Shown: positions 8,834 through 17,197, counted from the stretch's first letter. The stretch: DNA of 64,000 bases from Komagataeibacter rhaeticus (GCF_003207855.1 NZ_NKTZ01000003.1:1-64000); one strand, 5' to 3'. Notes: a model not told the origin generated them from the letters alone. Translations and numbers: made by a program.

Positions 8834-9213
8834 GTGTTGGCGACCTGTGTCAGGGTCAGAAAGTCCTCGCCGTCCATTTCACCCAGCAGGGCATCGGCCT
8901 TCGGGCCGGTCATGCCTGCGGATGCTTCCAGCATGGCGCGGAGGCGGTTGCCTTCGCCCTCGGCATTCAGCATTTCGGTAATGCCGCGTCCTTTCAGACG
9001 GTTCAGCACAATGCTGCTGACCTGTTCAGTCTGCGGCGTGCCGTTGACGATGGCCTTCTGTTCCACCGGATACTGCAACGTCACCTTGACCGACCCATTG
9101 GCCTGATATTCCGCGCCTTCGGGCAGCTTGGGCCGGTCGGGGCGCGCAACCGGCGCGGTGGCGGCCGGGGTCGTTGCAGGGATAGCGGCACCGTTCACGA
9201 CGGGAGCATTCAT
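8794..9213 (-). CDS. Tail assembly chaperone, Mu gp41-like (unshifted form)
   Basis: 139 aa. It carries the tail assembly chaperone pattern 'VKVTLQYPVEQKAIVNG' with 'QVSSIVLNRLKGRGITEML' and 'DALLGEMDGEDFLTLTQVAN'. It sits exactly between tail tube and tape measure genes, where the two chaperone forms are always encoded. The protein ends at a TAG at 8794 a dozen codons after the slippery heptamer, so most ribosomes would make this short form. The ATG overlaps the tube gene stop. Confidence 0.88.
   Translation of the reverse strand: MNAPVVNGAAIPATTPAATAPVARPDRPKLPEGAEYQANGSVKVTLQYPVEQKAIVNGTPQTEQVSSIVLNRLKGRGITEMLNAEGEGNRLRAMLEASAGMTGPKADALLGEMDGEDFLTLTQVANTFLKRGAKTGRSS
8827..8833 (-). promoter_or_regulatory. 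Programmed -1 ribosomal frameshift site (T TTT TTG)
   Basis: The minus strand reads ACT TTT TTG AAG in the chaperone frame, which is a canonical X XXY YYZ heptamer. Slipping back one base gives TTT TTT GAA and opens the extension frame. Similar homopolymer heptamers work in other tail chaperone genes. Confidence 0.85.
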
Positions 9214-9572
9214 GAGAGCAGTTCCTTGTAGGTGTTCATGTTGAAGGTCAGCGGCATGTTGCCGCCGCTGTCGGCCAGATCGGGCGCGTCAAGGATGTAG
9301 GCATCGGGGAAAACCCACTGCTGGCCGGTATCGGCCAGCACCTGCAATTCGCCCTCATCACCCGGCTGGAAAGCGGCAAGGCTGCTCCCCTTGACCAGCA
9401 CGGGCGTGCATTTGAACTGCCCCACCTGATACTGCTGGTAACGGAAGCCCGTGCCCCCCGCGATCTCGGTCTTGTTCTGCGTGCCGGGCAGGCGCACGGT
9501 TGCGCCCGGCTTTATTTCAATCTGCTGGCCGTTCCACCAGGCCCTGAATACGCCAACTGTCTGTCCTGCCAT
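9210..9572 (-). CDS. Tail tube protein, Mu gpM-like (gp40)
   Basis: 120 aa, the inner tube of the contractile tail. Starts MAGQTVGVFRAWWNGQQIEI and continues with 'IAGGTGFRYQQYQVGQFKCT', 'LQVLADTGQQWVFPDAYILD' and 'GNMPLTFNMNTYKELL', all typical of the Mu-type tube family. The length agrees with family members (about 118 aa). It follows the sheath gene by six bases and overlaps the chaperone start. Confidence 0.92.
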   Translation of the reverse strand: MAGQTVGVFRAWWNGQQIEIKPGATVRLPGTQNKTEIAGGTGFRYQQYQVGQFKCTPVLVKGSSLAAFQPGDEGELQVLADTGQQWVFPDAYILDAPDLADSGGNMPLTFNMNTYKELLS

Positions 9573-9578
9573 GTGCCC

Positions 9579-11063
9579 TTACGCCTGTAGCTGGATGGAA
9601 TTGGCCATGACGATCAGCGATCCCATCACACGGATGGGCAGGGCTGCGTCACAGCGGTTACGGTCGGTCGGGTTGATGGTGAACACCGCCTGCTGCGCCA
9701 GCGTATCGGTGTCCTGCAACCATCCCTCCACGGTCTCGTACAGTTCCGACTGCGCGGCCCAGCTTCCCTTCAGTGCCTTGGGGGTCACGACATAGGCAGC
9801 AATGCCCACCATGGCTGATGTATCGTCCGCCAGCTTGGCGCGCGGATAGGTCGCATCAATGTAGGTGTTCCACTCATACCGCACGCGGGTCACGGTCTTG
9901 GGCACCATGATGTCGCGCCATGCCTTTTCCGTGTCGCCCGTGGCATCCTTCTGGTTATTGGTCACCATGCGCTCGATGCGCACGGTCCCGTCCTGGTCAA
10001 CCGTGAAGGTGGACATGCCCGATTGCAGCAGCACGTTACGCATCGCGTCCGTGAACAGGTCGGCATCATCCGGTGCCATCCCGGTCAGGCCGGTCAGTTC
10101 CAGCGTGCGCAACGGCCGCGAAGGGTCATTGTTCAGCGCCTGAGCGGCGATGGAACCGGCCACGCCTGCCATGATCCATGGTGCCCAGCGCGGGTTCTGT
10201 GCCGGAATGCAGGTCATGAACCGGCTATTGACTGTTTCCGCCAAGGCCAGCACCTCTCCATAGGTGCCCCGGTATCCGTAATAGACGTGGGCGTCCTTCT
10301 TGACCATTGCGCCAAACCGGCGTTCGGCCTCGGTCTCCAACGCGTTCCGGTTGGACGCGTCATTCAGGCAGGACACGATATCGGTGAACCAGACATTGGA
10401 CACCAGCGCGAGTGCTGCCGATAGGTCGACCGTGCCCGCACCGCCGGTCATGGCCGTGACCGCCACGCTCATACCCGGCACAAGGTCGGCCGTAAGCGAA
10501 CTCATGCGCACGTCGATATCGTTTACGAAGGTGCCGGTTTCCGCGCTGGTCAGTGTCAGCACGCCCAGGGCGACCGTGGCGTTCAGGCCGGTCTGGACCG
10601 ACACGTCGCTGGTGAACGCGGCAGCGGCGGCGGCGGCCATGTCGGCTGCGGCCATGCCACTGGTCACCACGAACGGGACGCGCACGCCATTGGCTTCAAT
10701 CGCCGCCGTGCCGTTGGCCGTGGCAGGGCCGGTGAATGTCAGGGTAGCGGACCCGGCGGTGCCCCCGGTCGGGGCATCCACCATCACCATGTCCACCGCC
10801 ACGTATGGGGCGGCGGCAACCATGGCGGCCACGGTGGCCGCCAGCGCAGATGCCGAACCCGCCAGTACAGCAGCCTGTGATGGCGAGATATTCTGGTAGC
10901 GCACCAGCGACGCACCCTTACCGTCGCCCTTCTGCCCCAGCACAAGCCGTCGCAGCGGCATGTCGGTCACATCGTTGCCGCTGGGGATGGTGGTGACTTC
11001 CCCGTAGCTGCCCGGAACGGCCCAGCCTGCGGGGATTTCACTGAAGGAAATGGCCTCGCTCAT
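9579..11063 (-). CDS. Contractile tail sheath protein, Mu gpL-like (gp39)
   Basis: 494 aa, the sheath subunit that contracts on adsorption. It begins with 'ISFSEIPAGWAVPGSYGEV', has the domain with 'VLGQKGDGKGASLVRYQNIS', a long Ala/Thr-rich outer domain, and the conserved C-terminal core ('YGYRGTYGEVLALAETVNSR', 'GMAPDDADLFTDAMRNVLLQ', 'VTRVRYEWNTYIDATYPRAK'). Both length and neighbours fit. The start overlaps the gp38-like stop by four bases. Confidence 0.95.
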   Translation of the reverse strand: MSEAISFSEIPAGWAVPGSYGEVTTIPSGNDVTDMPLRRLVLGQKGDGKGASLVRYQNISPSQAAVLAGSASALAATVAAMVAAAPYVAVDMVMVDAPTGGTAGSATLTFTGPATANGTAAIEANGVRVPFVVTSGMAAADMAAAAAAAFTSDVSVQTGLNATVALGVLTLTSAETGTFVNDIDVRMSSLTADLVPGMSVAVTAMTGGAGTVDLSAALALVSNVWFTDIVSCLNDASNRNALETEAERRFGAMVKKDAHVYYGYRGTYGEVLALAETVNSRFMTCIPAQNPRWAPWIMAGVAGSIAAQALNNDPSRPLRTLELTGLTGMAPDDADLFTDAMRNVLLQSGMSTFTVDQDGTVRIERMVTNNQKDATGDTEKAWRDIMVPKTVTRVRYEWNTYIDATYPRAKLADDTSAMVGIAAYVVTPKALKGSWAAQSELYETVEGWLQDTDTLAQQAVFTINPTDRNRCDAALPIRVMGSLIVMANSIQLQA

Positions 11064-11317
11064 TTCGTGGCACTCCCGCTGGCAGCCGGCGTCGTGGCCG
11101 TGGTCGCGGCGGCAGCGGTCGCCTTCGCCGAGGTGGTGGTTGAGGCGGCAGCCTGCGCAGGCACGTCACCCGCGGTCAGGTCGCCATTGCGCAGCAGCGC
11201 TGCCCAGAACGGATCGCGCTCGTTCACGTTAAAGCCCGTATCGGGCAGCGTCCGTGTCCTGTTTCCAGCCGGGATTTTCACCACCCGGCCGGGCGTCACA
11301 TGCACCAGCGTGGTCAT
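11060..11317 (-). CDS. Mu gp38-like protein (DUF2635)
   Basis: 85 aa. It starts MTTLVHVTPGRVVKIPAGNR and continues 'DTGFNVNERDPFWAALLRNG', which is the DUF2635 pattern found before sheath genes in Mu-like phages. The C-terminal 35 residues are Ala/Thr repeats of low complexity. Its function is unknown. I chose the ATG at 11317 because it overlaps the upstream stop as ATGA, whereas the longer frame adds unrelated residues. Confidence 0.85.
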   Translation of the reverse strand: MTTLVHVTPGRVVKIPAGNRTRTLPDTGFNVNERDPFWAALLRNGDLTAGDVPAQAAASTTTSAKATAAAATTATTPAASGSATK

Positions 11318-11931
11318 GCGGTTTCTCCTGTCTGGGGTGGGGGGGCGACCAGCGTGTCGCCATCGGCGTCCTGCCACGTCTCACGCAGACCCTTGAAGTC
11401 ATCAAGCTGCTGCGCCAGCGCCGGGCCATCGAACGACACGTTGGGAACAGTCACTTCCAGCGAGACCAGGCCAACATCATCTGCAAGCCAGTCTGCTGTG
11501 GGTGGCAGTGCAACCATGCGAACCATGGGGGTGCCCAGTTCACCGGAAAGCGGGCGTGCATGCAGGAAAGCGGTAGCGGCTCCCGCCGCGCCCATTGCGC
11601 CCATGCCGCGCAGACTGCCGGGGACGCCGACATACAGCCGACCGGAGTCCGCGTGCTGGACGGCGATGAACACGGCAAAAACCAGATCGCCCCGGAATGT
11701 CGCGCCACAATCGCCATGCGGCTTCCATGCATTCCATGCCAGCCCGATGACGGGCTTTGTGGTCAGAAGCCTTTCCCACGTTGCACGCTTGGCATTGGGC
11801 GGCACGATGATGTGCCGGAAAATGTCAGGCGGGAACGCTTCACGCAGGCGCTGGCGCAGCGCCATGAATGCCTCCACGATCGGTCCGCCATACAGCAACA
11901 GACGCGGATACTGGTTTTCAGGCAGTTCCAT
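11314..11931 (-). CDS. Mu gp37-like protein (DUF1834)
   Basis: 205 aa. 'AFPPDIFRHIIVPPNAKRAT', 'GLAWNAWKPHGDCGATFRGD' and the later 'VSLEVTVPNVSFDG' fit the DUF1834/gp37 family, likely a tail terminator or completion protein by its place between gp36 and the sheath. It is longer at the C-terminus than typical members, with a Pro/Gln tail. The start overlaps the gp36 stop. Confidence 0.82.
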   Translation of the reverse strand: MELPENQYPRLLLYGGPIVEAFMALRQRLREAFPPDIFRHIIVPPNAKRATWERLLTTKPVIGLAWNAWKPHGDCGATFRGDLVFAVFIAVQHADSGRLYVGVPGSLRGMGAMGAAGAATAFLHARPLSGELGTPMVRMVALPPTADWLADDVGLVSLEVTVPNVSFDGPALAQQLDDFKGLRETWQDADGDTLVAPPPQTGETA

Positions 11932-12353
11932 CAGTACAGCCTTCCGGGCTGGAAGCCCGCTGGCCGCGTCTGGATGCGGGCGAATTCCTCGGTCGTATTG
12001 GCCGGGATCGCGCCATCCAGCGTGGCGTGTTCGTTATTGATGTCCTTCAGCCACGCGATGGCGTCCTTGTAATCGGCGCGCATCTGGTCGCTGGGATTGC
12101 TGTTGCCGCCCGAATGCAGCAGGTAGCGCGCGACAGCACAGCAATACTGCACCAGCACCGGCGGCGGACTGGCCACCGGCACCACGTAGCGGCGGCGCAG
12201 GTAGCTATCCATCCGGCTCGACGCCTGATCCAGCGCCGCCTGCACCTTGCCCTGGTCAATCGTATCCAGTGGCGTGTCCAGGTCGGTGGTGGCTGCGATC
12301 AGTTCGGCATTGCCATACTTCGCCAGCATGTCCGCAAGGGCGGCATAAGCCAT
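11931..12353 (-). CDS. Mu gp36-like head-tail connector (DUF1320)
   Basis: 140 aa. 'MAYAALADMLAKYGNAELIA' and 'VQAALDQASSRMDSYLRRRY' followed by 'VLVQYCCAVARYLLHSGG' are characteristic of DUF1320, an all-helical connector family that joins head to tail. Length is normal. The ATG shares a base with the upstream stop (TGATG), indicating coupled translation. Confidence 0.9.
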   Translation of the reverse strand: MAYAALADMLAKYGNAELIAATTDLDTPLDTIDQGKVQAALDQASSRMDSYLRRRYVVPVASPPPVLVQYCCAVARYLLHSGGNSNPSDQMRADYKDAIAWLKDINNEHATLDGAIPANTTEEFARIQTRPAGFQPGRLY

Positions 12354-12652
12354 CAGCCGACCCCGATGACTTCAAGTGCAGGCTCACTGGCCATCGCACG
12401 AAGCTGCCCGCGTGTCAGTTCCTCGCGCGGATAGACATGCACCGCAGGATGCACGATCCCGCCACGACGCAGGCCGGGATCACGGCAGACCACAATGACA
12501 TGGCCCGGCGGGACCATGCGTTCGGCGTCACCTCCAAGGATATACACCCCTGCGCCGAAGGCCGCGCGCGCGTCTTCTTCGCTCTTCAGCGCGCGCGCCG
12601 CATCGGCTCCCGGCAGGTCAGCCGCATCCGGCTTTTCAGGCTTGCGGGTCAT
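12353..12652 (-). CDS. Mu gp35-like small protein
   Basis: 99 aa, charged at the N-terminus, with a compact C-terminal part (VYILGGDAERMVPPGHVIVV, then 'HPREELTRGQLRAMASEPAL', quoted approximately by segment). Similar small proteins occur between capsid and gp36 genes in Mu-like phages. GGAGG lies eight bases upstream of the ATG. The function is unknown. Confidence 0.75.
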   Translation of the reverse strand: MTRKPEKPDAADLPGADAARALKSEEDARAAFGAGVYILGGDAERMVPPGHVIVVCRDPGLRRGGIVHPAVHVYPREELTRGQLRAMASEPALEVIGVG

Positions 12653-12655
12653 TCA

Positions 12656-13606
12656 TCAGCCTCCAATGCTCTGGGACAGGCGCGGGCAGACCAGCAGCTT
12701 CGCGTCGCCCTTGTAGGGGTTGGATGTGGATGCCGCCGCCGTAGAGCCGGAAATCAGCGTCGGCACGAAATCCGCGTTCAGCAGGTATTTCCCCTGCGTT
12801 TCCAGGTTGGACGGCACCAGCAGGTGCGTGGGCACCAGTCCATACGGCGCACCATCCTTGCGGCGCAGGCTGGCGAACGCCGCCTTGACTGCCGCCCACG
12901 TATCCACGTTCAGCGGGCGCGTGGATTTCATGGCAAGCTGCCACAGGCCAAGGCCCGCGTTGCAACGCCCGTCCACACCCCACATGAAACGGTTCTTGCT
13001 GAACACCACCCCGTCCTGAAGGCTGGTTTTCGCGGTAATCACGAACGGCCTGCGGGTCTGGTAGATCATCGGCTTCAGCGGGCGGTCGCACACCAGGGCG
13101 TACCATGCCGCGCCTGCGGTTTCGGTGCCCTGCGGGGTCTGGAGATTGGAATAGGCCACGACCTTTCCGCTCTCGTCGTAGGTCTGGTGTTCCTGGTCGA
13201 AGTAATACTGACCATCCCATCCCTTTTTCGTGGCTCCCGCCTGGAAGGTGTCGAACACCAGTTCGTCGGGCAGCACGGAAGCATTGTAACCAAGCTGCTG
13301 GATCGCAGGTGTCAGCACGTGGAACTGGTCGTCTTCCAGGTCCTCGCGCCGGACGGAAATGGTCTCCTCGAAGGTCCGGTTGCGGATTTCGAAGCCGTTG
13401 GCTTCCAGTTCATGCACCACACGCTCGCCAACCCACTCGCGCAGGCCGGGAATTTCCGCCATGCGGGGATAGATGTTCGAGCCAGCCGAGGACGGCACGA
13501 TGATGGAGAATTCCTGATACAGCGGCGGAGCCACGGTCAGGAATTTGTTGAAGGCGGTATTCACGCGCGCGGTCAGCGCGTTCATGTTGCCGATATTGAT
13601 TTCCAT
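12656..13606 (-). CDS. Major capsid protein, Mu gpT-like (gp34)
   Basis: 316 aa, close to the 305 aa of Mu T. The family markers are clear: MEINIGNMNALTARVNTAFN at the start, 'PSSAGSNIYPRMAEIPGLRE', 'VHELEANGFEIRNRTFEETI', 'VRREDLEDDQFHVLTPAIQQ', 'PFVITAKTSLQDGVVFSKNR' and 'THLLVPSNLETQGKYLLNA'. No cleaved delta domain is apparent, as expected for Mu-type capsids with a separate scaffold. Confidence 0.95.
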   Translation of the reverse strand: MEINIGNMNALTARVNTAFNKFLTVAPPLYQEFSIIVPSSAGSNIYPRMAEIPGLREWVGERVVHELEANGFEIRNRTFEETISVRREDLEDDQFHVLTPAIQQLGYNASVLPDELVFDTFQAGATKKGWDGQYYFDQEHQTYDESGKVVAYSNLQTPQGTETAGAAWYALVCDRPLKPMIYQTRRPFVITAKTSLQDGVVFSKNRFMWGVDGRCNAGLGLWQLAMKSTRPLNVDTWAAVKAAFASLRRKDGAPYGLVPTHLLVPSNLETQGKYLLNADFVPTLISGSTAAASTSNPYKGDAKLLVCPRLSQSIGG

Positions 13607-13615
13607 GGGTCTGCC

Positions 13616-14071
13616 TTACGGGATCAGGACATAGGGGGTGCCGTCGGCCTCAAGGCCCGCCAGCGTGCCGACCTGAAGCCGGTTGACGGGGGCCGCTTCG
13701 GTCCCGGCGTTTTCGGTCAGGGTCACGGTCTCATCATCGACCGCGTAAACAGGTGCACCGACATTGCTCCACGTGGGAGCCACGTCGAACGGCAGCGCCC
13801 AGCAGCCTTTCCTGATCCAGGCAGCACCGCCCGTATCAATGTCGGGAACCGCGCTGGAATTGCCGGTATTGTCATACTGCGCGCTGGATACGCCCACGAT
13901 GGCGACCAGGGCGGACGGCGTGCCTGTGCTTCCCGCAGGCACTGCCGTTCCATCCGCACAGACGGCTGTGATGGAATTGCGGTACAGCCGGAAGCCCGCC
14001 GCCACGTTGTGCGGGAACTCCGGTCCAGGTGGAACCTTCTTTTCGGCAAGGATGCGATCAGCGGCGAGCAT
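13616..14071 (-). CDS. Putative capsid decoration protein
   Basis: 151 aa with a beta-rich composition. The C-terminal 'VGAPVYAVDDETVTLTENAG' and 'NRLQVGTLAGLEADGTPYVL' resemble the small trimeric head-decoration proteins (DUF2190 style) that stabilise capsids. It sits between protease/scaffold and capsid genes, where such proteins occur. GGGAGG lies six to seven bases before the ATG, and the start overlaps the protease stop by 14 bases. Confidence 0.7.
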   Translation of the reverse strand: MLAADRILAEKKVPPGPEFPHNVAAGFRLYRNSITAVCADGTAVPAGSTGTPSALVAIVGVSSAQYDNTGNSSAVPDIDTGGAAWIRKGCWALPFDVAPTWSNVGAPVYAVDDETVTLTENAGTEAAPVNRLQVGTLAGLEADGTPYVLIP

Positions 14072-14600
14072 TGGACGCCTCCCACTTCTTCACTTCATCT
14101 TCCGTGGTGCCGAAGGCGTCATCCATGGCCGCCAGTTCAGCAGAACCGCTGCCTGCGGTGGGCACCTTGCGCGTGTTCAGGTTCAGCCCGCTGGACGGCA
14201 CGTCCTGAAGGCCGCTGATGATGCGTTCCGCCGCCTGCGGGTTGGTGGTGTGCAGCGCGATCAGGTCGGCTTTCGTCTCGTCCGAAATGACCTTGGTGCG
14301 CGCGACCTGCTCAACGGCATGGGTGGACGCCGTCAGCGCACCGGCCTTCTTCAGTTCCGCGATCTGGCCGGTCAGCGCCTCGATCTGCTGCTGCGAATGG
14401 GTGCTGACATCCGTAAGCTTCGCCCGCAGCCCCGTCACCAGGGCTTCGGGCGTTGCGTCGGCATCCAGTCCGGCCAGCGGAGCAAGCTGGGAATGCATGG
14501 TCATGCAGCCCTTCATCTCCTTCAGCCGGGCGATTACCTGTTCCTTCGTCGTCGTGGCCGGAAGGCCAAGCGCCTTCAGGACATCTTCAAGCGGCAGCAT
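14058..14600 (-). CDS. Nested scaffold protein, Mu gpZ-like (internal start in the protease gene)
   Basis: An in-frame ATG at 14600 (MLPLEDVLKALGLPATTTKE) follows AAGGA with about seven bases spacing, inside the protease gene. It would give the C-terminal 180 residues alone, a coiled-coil-rich segment (QQQIEALTGQIAELKKAG) as expected for a scaffold. Mu makes scaffold Z from an internal start in gene I. The internal ribosome-binding site seen here is better than the one before the full-length gene. Confidence 0.7.
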   Translation of the reverse strand: MLPLEDVLKALGLPATTTKEQVIARLKEMKGCMTMHSQLAPLAGLDADATPEALVTGLRAKLTDVSTHSQQQIEALTGQIAELKKAGALTASTHAVEQVARTKVISDETKADLIALHTTNPQAAERIISGLQDVPSSGLNLNTRKVPTAGSGSAELAAMDDAFGTTEDEVKKWEASNARR

Positions 14601-15062
14601 GGCCGGTTCCTTCTGCGTGGTATGGAGGGTGTTGATTTTCAGGTTGGGCGCATTGGTCAGGGAGGCGCGCGCAATCCGGGTCACGACGCCATCAGGGGCC
14701 GCGAACGCGGGGGAAATCCCCCGATAGGCATGATCGGCAACCATGGTGCGCCCGGACTTCGTCCAGTCCACGCGCCCCCAGATGCCATCCGCGCGGGCCT
14801 GAAGCTCCACGATCCACCCCACGGCCGGAGCCGGGCCGCCCGATACCAGGGCATGATCGGTGGCGTGGTTTTCGTCGATGGGCAGCTTGCCACCCTCGGC
14901 CTGCATGGAATGGGTAATCAGCGCCCGTGCGTCCGACACCCGGTACGGGCCGCGCCCGTCAGCGCCGGAAAACTCACCGGCAGGCAGCAGGTGGACCCAG
15001 TCGGGCACCTTGCCGTTATCCAGGCCGGGCAGTGCGGTGTGGTAATGGAGCGTCGTGTTCAT
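14058..15062 (-). CDS. Head maturation protease with C-terminal scaffold domain, Mu gpI-like (gp32)
   Basis: 334 aa. The N-terminal 150 residues are a Mu-I-type protease: 'KLPIDENHATDHA' contains a candidate catalytic His, and 'GRTMVADHAYRGISPAFAAP' followed by 'ARASLTNAPNLKIN' contains the conserved Ser and the usual end of the protease domain. The C-terminal half is the scaffold. I use the ATG at 15062. A TTG at 15071 would add three residues. Neither has a ribosome-binding site, and a -10-like hexamer ends eight bases upstream of the ATG, so the message may be nearly leaderless. Confidence 0.88.
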   Translation of the reverse strand: MNTTLHYHTALPGLDNGKVPDWVHLLPAGEFSGADGRGPYRVSDARALITHSMQAEGGKLPIDENHATDHALVSGGPAPAVGWIVELQARADGIWGRVDWTKSGRTMVADHAYRGISPAFAAPDGVVTRIARASLTNAPNLKINTLHTTQKEPAMLPLEDVLKALGLPATTTKEQVIARLKEMKGCMTMHSQLAPLAGLDADATPEALVTGLRAKLTDVSTHSQQQIEALTGQIAELKKAGALTASTHAVEQVARTKVISDETKADLIALHTTNPQAAERIISGLQDVPSSGLNLNTRKVPTAGSGSAELAAMDDAFGTTEDEVKKWEASNARR

Positions 15063-15118
15063 TGCCCGCAAGCATGGCGGGTATCGGAGACGGTATTCAG
15101 GGGGAACAAGACCCCCTG
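15063..15118 (-). promoter_or_regulatory. Putative activator-dependent late promoter upstream of the protease gene
   Basis: A perfect 7-bp dyad CAGGGGG-N7-CCCCCTG (15098-15118) is followed on the minus strand by 21 bases and CATGCT (15076-15071), eight bases before the protease ATG. Spacing to the hexamer is identical to that at 3013-3066 and 23494-23547. Mu has a C-activated promoter PI at the same place. Upstream (15220-15255) the minus strand also has three near copies of TAAGAG with no evident role. Confidence 0.65.
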
Positions 15119-15268
15119 TTGCCTGAAAAATGACGCTGCCGGATTTTTTGCCCTACAGGCGCGTGTGACGATTATGGACGCGCAATCGGACGCGGAACAC
15201 GTAAAAACGCATCCTGCCCCCTCTTAAACCCTCTTACGGGTCTCTTAAAACCCGAATGCCGATCCGGG

Positions 15269-15778
15269 TCAGCGTCCGCGCATGGCGATGGACAGGAATT
15301 CGTCCAGTCGGTCGATGATTACGGCCTCGTCGCCCACGCCCAGGCCAAGGTAGGGACGTGCGGGGATATGCACGCTGGAAACATGAAACAGTTCGCCGCC
15401 CATGACGAAAGAAAGCTGCAAGGCGCTCTTTGGCTGGATGAGGCCACCAAACTGGTGAATGGCACCGTAATGCACATTCGTTCCGACCAGAAGGGAACTG
15501 CCTTCGACTTCCGGATGGATGCTGTTCCGAAGGTATCCGCTCTCGATCAGGATGCTCGTGGTCTTCTTGTCTTCCTCATATAGCGGGTTGAGTGCTGCGT
15601 AGCTTTCCCACCGGATGCCGTCCGGATCGACGCCCTGATCCATGCGCCGCATGGTCCTGTCACTCAGTTCGCCCCCGATGCTTTCCAGCACGGCCTGCGG
15701 GCGCGTGCCGATGGCGGCAATGGCGTCCAGCGCGGACTGGATGGGATCGGTGTTCCCGGAGATGGAAATGAACGCCAT
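15269..15778 (-). CDS. Virion morphogenesis protein, Mu gpG-like (gp31)
   Basis: 169 aa of the phage virion morphogenesis (tail completion) family. The signature is 'IGGELSDRTMRRMDQGVDPD' with 'RWESYAALNPLYEEDKKTT', 'LIESGYLRNSIHPEVEGSSL', 'LLVGTNVHYGAIHQFGG' and 'HIPARPYLGLG'. I use the ATG at 15778, since an upstream in-frame TTG adds only a few unrelated residues. A 76-base gap separates it from gpF. Confidence 0.92.
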   Translation of the reverse strand: MAFISISGNTDPIQSALDAIAAIGTRPQAVLESIGGELSDRTMRRMDQGVDPDGIRWESYAALNPLYEEDKKTTSILIESGYLRNSIHPEVEGSSLLVGTNVHYGAIHQFGGLIQPKSALQLSFVMGGELFHVSSVHIPARPYLGLGVGDEAVIIDRLDEFLSIAMRGR

Positions 15779-15874
15779 GGTGGCAATCTTCCTGCACAAT
15801 GGTTATGTTGATGGAGACGCGCCGAGACACGGTGTTATTCTCCCAGCCGTAGGACCGCCCTTGTGGCGGGATCG

Positions 15875-17197
15875 CTATGGGGGGTTTCCGGGAGGCCCCC
15901 CCGGCGCGTCATTTTCCAGATCATCCATGCTGCCGCTGATAAGGAGCAGCTTCGCAATCGCACGTCGCCCTTCCACGGCATTGGTGCGATGGAATGATTG
16001 CAGCCAGTTTTCCTTCCCGTCCCCCGTGACCTTGACGATGGCGCGGTAAAGCCTGCCTGCATGCGACAGCAGCATGACGTGCCGCGCCCGGCTGGCTGCA
16101 ACCACGGCCGGATTGGCCAGAACCTGCGGCACCATGCGGTAGTCGTCATCCGTCAGGTCGGGATGGCGCTCAAGCTGTTTTTCCATTGTCTGTCCGGACA
16201 TATGAACGGTCCGGCTGCCACCCCCAAGCGCGTTCTGGACATGCGCCGGGATTTCGCCTGCCTCTACGGTGCCAACCGGCCTATGCCGCAACCGGACAAT
16301 GGCGTCCTGTTGCGCCTGCTCGCGCTTCGGAACATCGGGCACGGGTTCGGGTGCAACGGGTGCGGGCAATGGCGCAACGCCCGGCGGTTCGGGCACCATG
16401 GCGGCCGCAGCGGGGCGTGCCGGGACAGGCCGCGCCGGTCCCGCATCCTGCGCAGGCGGCAGCATGGGACGCAGCTTCGGCGTGGGTTCGGTCACCACCC
16501 GCGCGCCTTCGTTCATCAGCCACGCCTTGCCGGGGTTGTAGGCAAAACCTGGGTCGATGCCGATGGGAACATGCACGATCTCGCCCGTATGCGGATTGCG
16601 CCATGGCCGTGTCTCGATCACGGGACTGCTGGATACCTGCCACCCGTTGCGGTCCAGCATGCGCTGGGAAACCACTTCCACCGTGCAGTGGCAGCGCCAG
16701 CCGTTGGGCGGGTAATGGGTGTTCCAGAACGGATCATCGGCGCGCAGGATCATGCCATCCCACGCCAGATGCTGCGGGCGCGGATGCTGGCACGTGTGGT
16801 GCCGGTATCGCCAGTATGGATACAGCGCCAGTGATTCGGGCGTGGTCATACGCCGATAGCGCCCGGCGGAATAGGCGGTGGTGATGTTGGTGTCGTAGAT
16901 GATGGACGCGCGCCAGCCCGGCGTGCCGGTATGCTCCCACCCGTACCGCTTCACGATGGCGTCGAATTCCTTCTGGAACTCGCGCCGTGTGCCGCCCGCT
17001 TCCATCGTGCGGATCACCGCATCCTGAAAATCCTTCGCGATAGCCTTTGACGTAGCGCCTGCCACGGCGAACGACACGTCATGGGCCTCATGCCACAGAT
17101 CGGTCCATGTCGCGGCGGACACGGGCACTTTCTGGCGCAGGAAGGCCAGCGCATCACGGGGCGGCAGCTTCGCGGCACTGACGGCCGTGTCAGCCAT
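15875..17197 (-). CDS. Head morphogenesis protein, Mu gpF-like (gp30), with a C-terminal nuclease-like domain
   Basis: 440 aa. Residues about 1-215 form the SPP1 gp7/Mu F head morphogenesis domain ('DTNITTAYSAGRYRRMTTPE', 'HPRPQHLAWDGMILRADDPF', 'HYPPNGWRCHCTVEVVSQRM'). A Pro/Ala-rich linker (about 250-300) leads to a separate C-terminal domain ('TVHMSGQTMEKQLERHPDLT', 'ARHVMLLSHAGRLYRAIVKV', 'WLQSFHRTNAVEGRR'). That domain resembles the barnase/EndoU/ColicinE5/RelE-like nuclease modules attached to phage head proteins. The domain call is an inference from motif pattern. The start overlaps the portal stop by eight bases. Confidence 0.88.
   Translation of the reverse strand: MADTAVSAAKLPPRDALAFLRQKVPVSAATWTDLWHEAHDVSFAVAGATSKAIAKDFQDAVIRTMEAGGTRREFQKEFDAIVKRYGWEHTGTPGWRASIIYDTNITTAYSAGRYRRMTTPESLALYPYWRYRHHTCQHPRPQHLAWDGMILRADDPFWNTHYPPNGWRCHCTVEVVSQRMLDRNGWQVSSSPVIETRPWRNPHTGEIVHVPIGIDPGFAYNPGKAWLMNEGARVVTEPTPKLRPMLPPAQDAGPARPVPARPAAAAMVPEPPGVAPLPAPVAPEPVPDVPKREQAQQDAIVRLRHRPVGTVEAGEIPAHVQNALGGGSRTVHMSGQTMEKQLERHPDLTDDDYRMVPQVLANPAVVAASRARHVMLLSHAGRLYRAIVKVTGDGKENWLQSFHRTNAVEGRRAIAKLLLISGSMDDLENDAPGGPPGNPP

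Noticed and set aside
12269-14218. 649-residue plus-strand frame
   Set aside because: It is antisense to capsid, decoration and gp35-gp36 genes. Long antisense frames are expected in high-GC coding DNA.
15854-15868. Short hairpin CCGCC-N5-GGCGG between gpF and gpG as a terminator
   Set aside because: Only five base pairs and no T-run, and transcription must continue into gpG.
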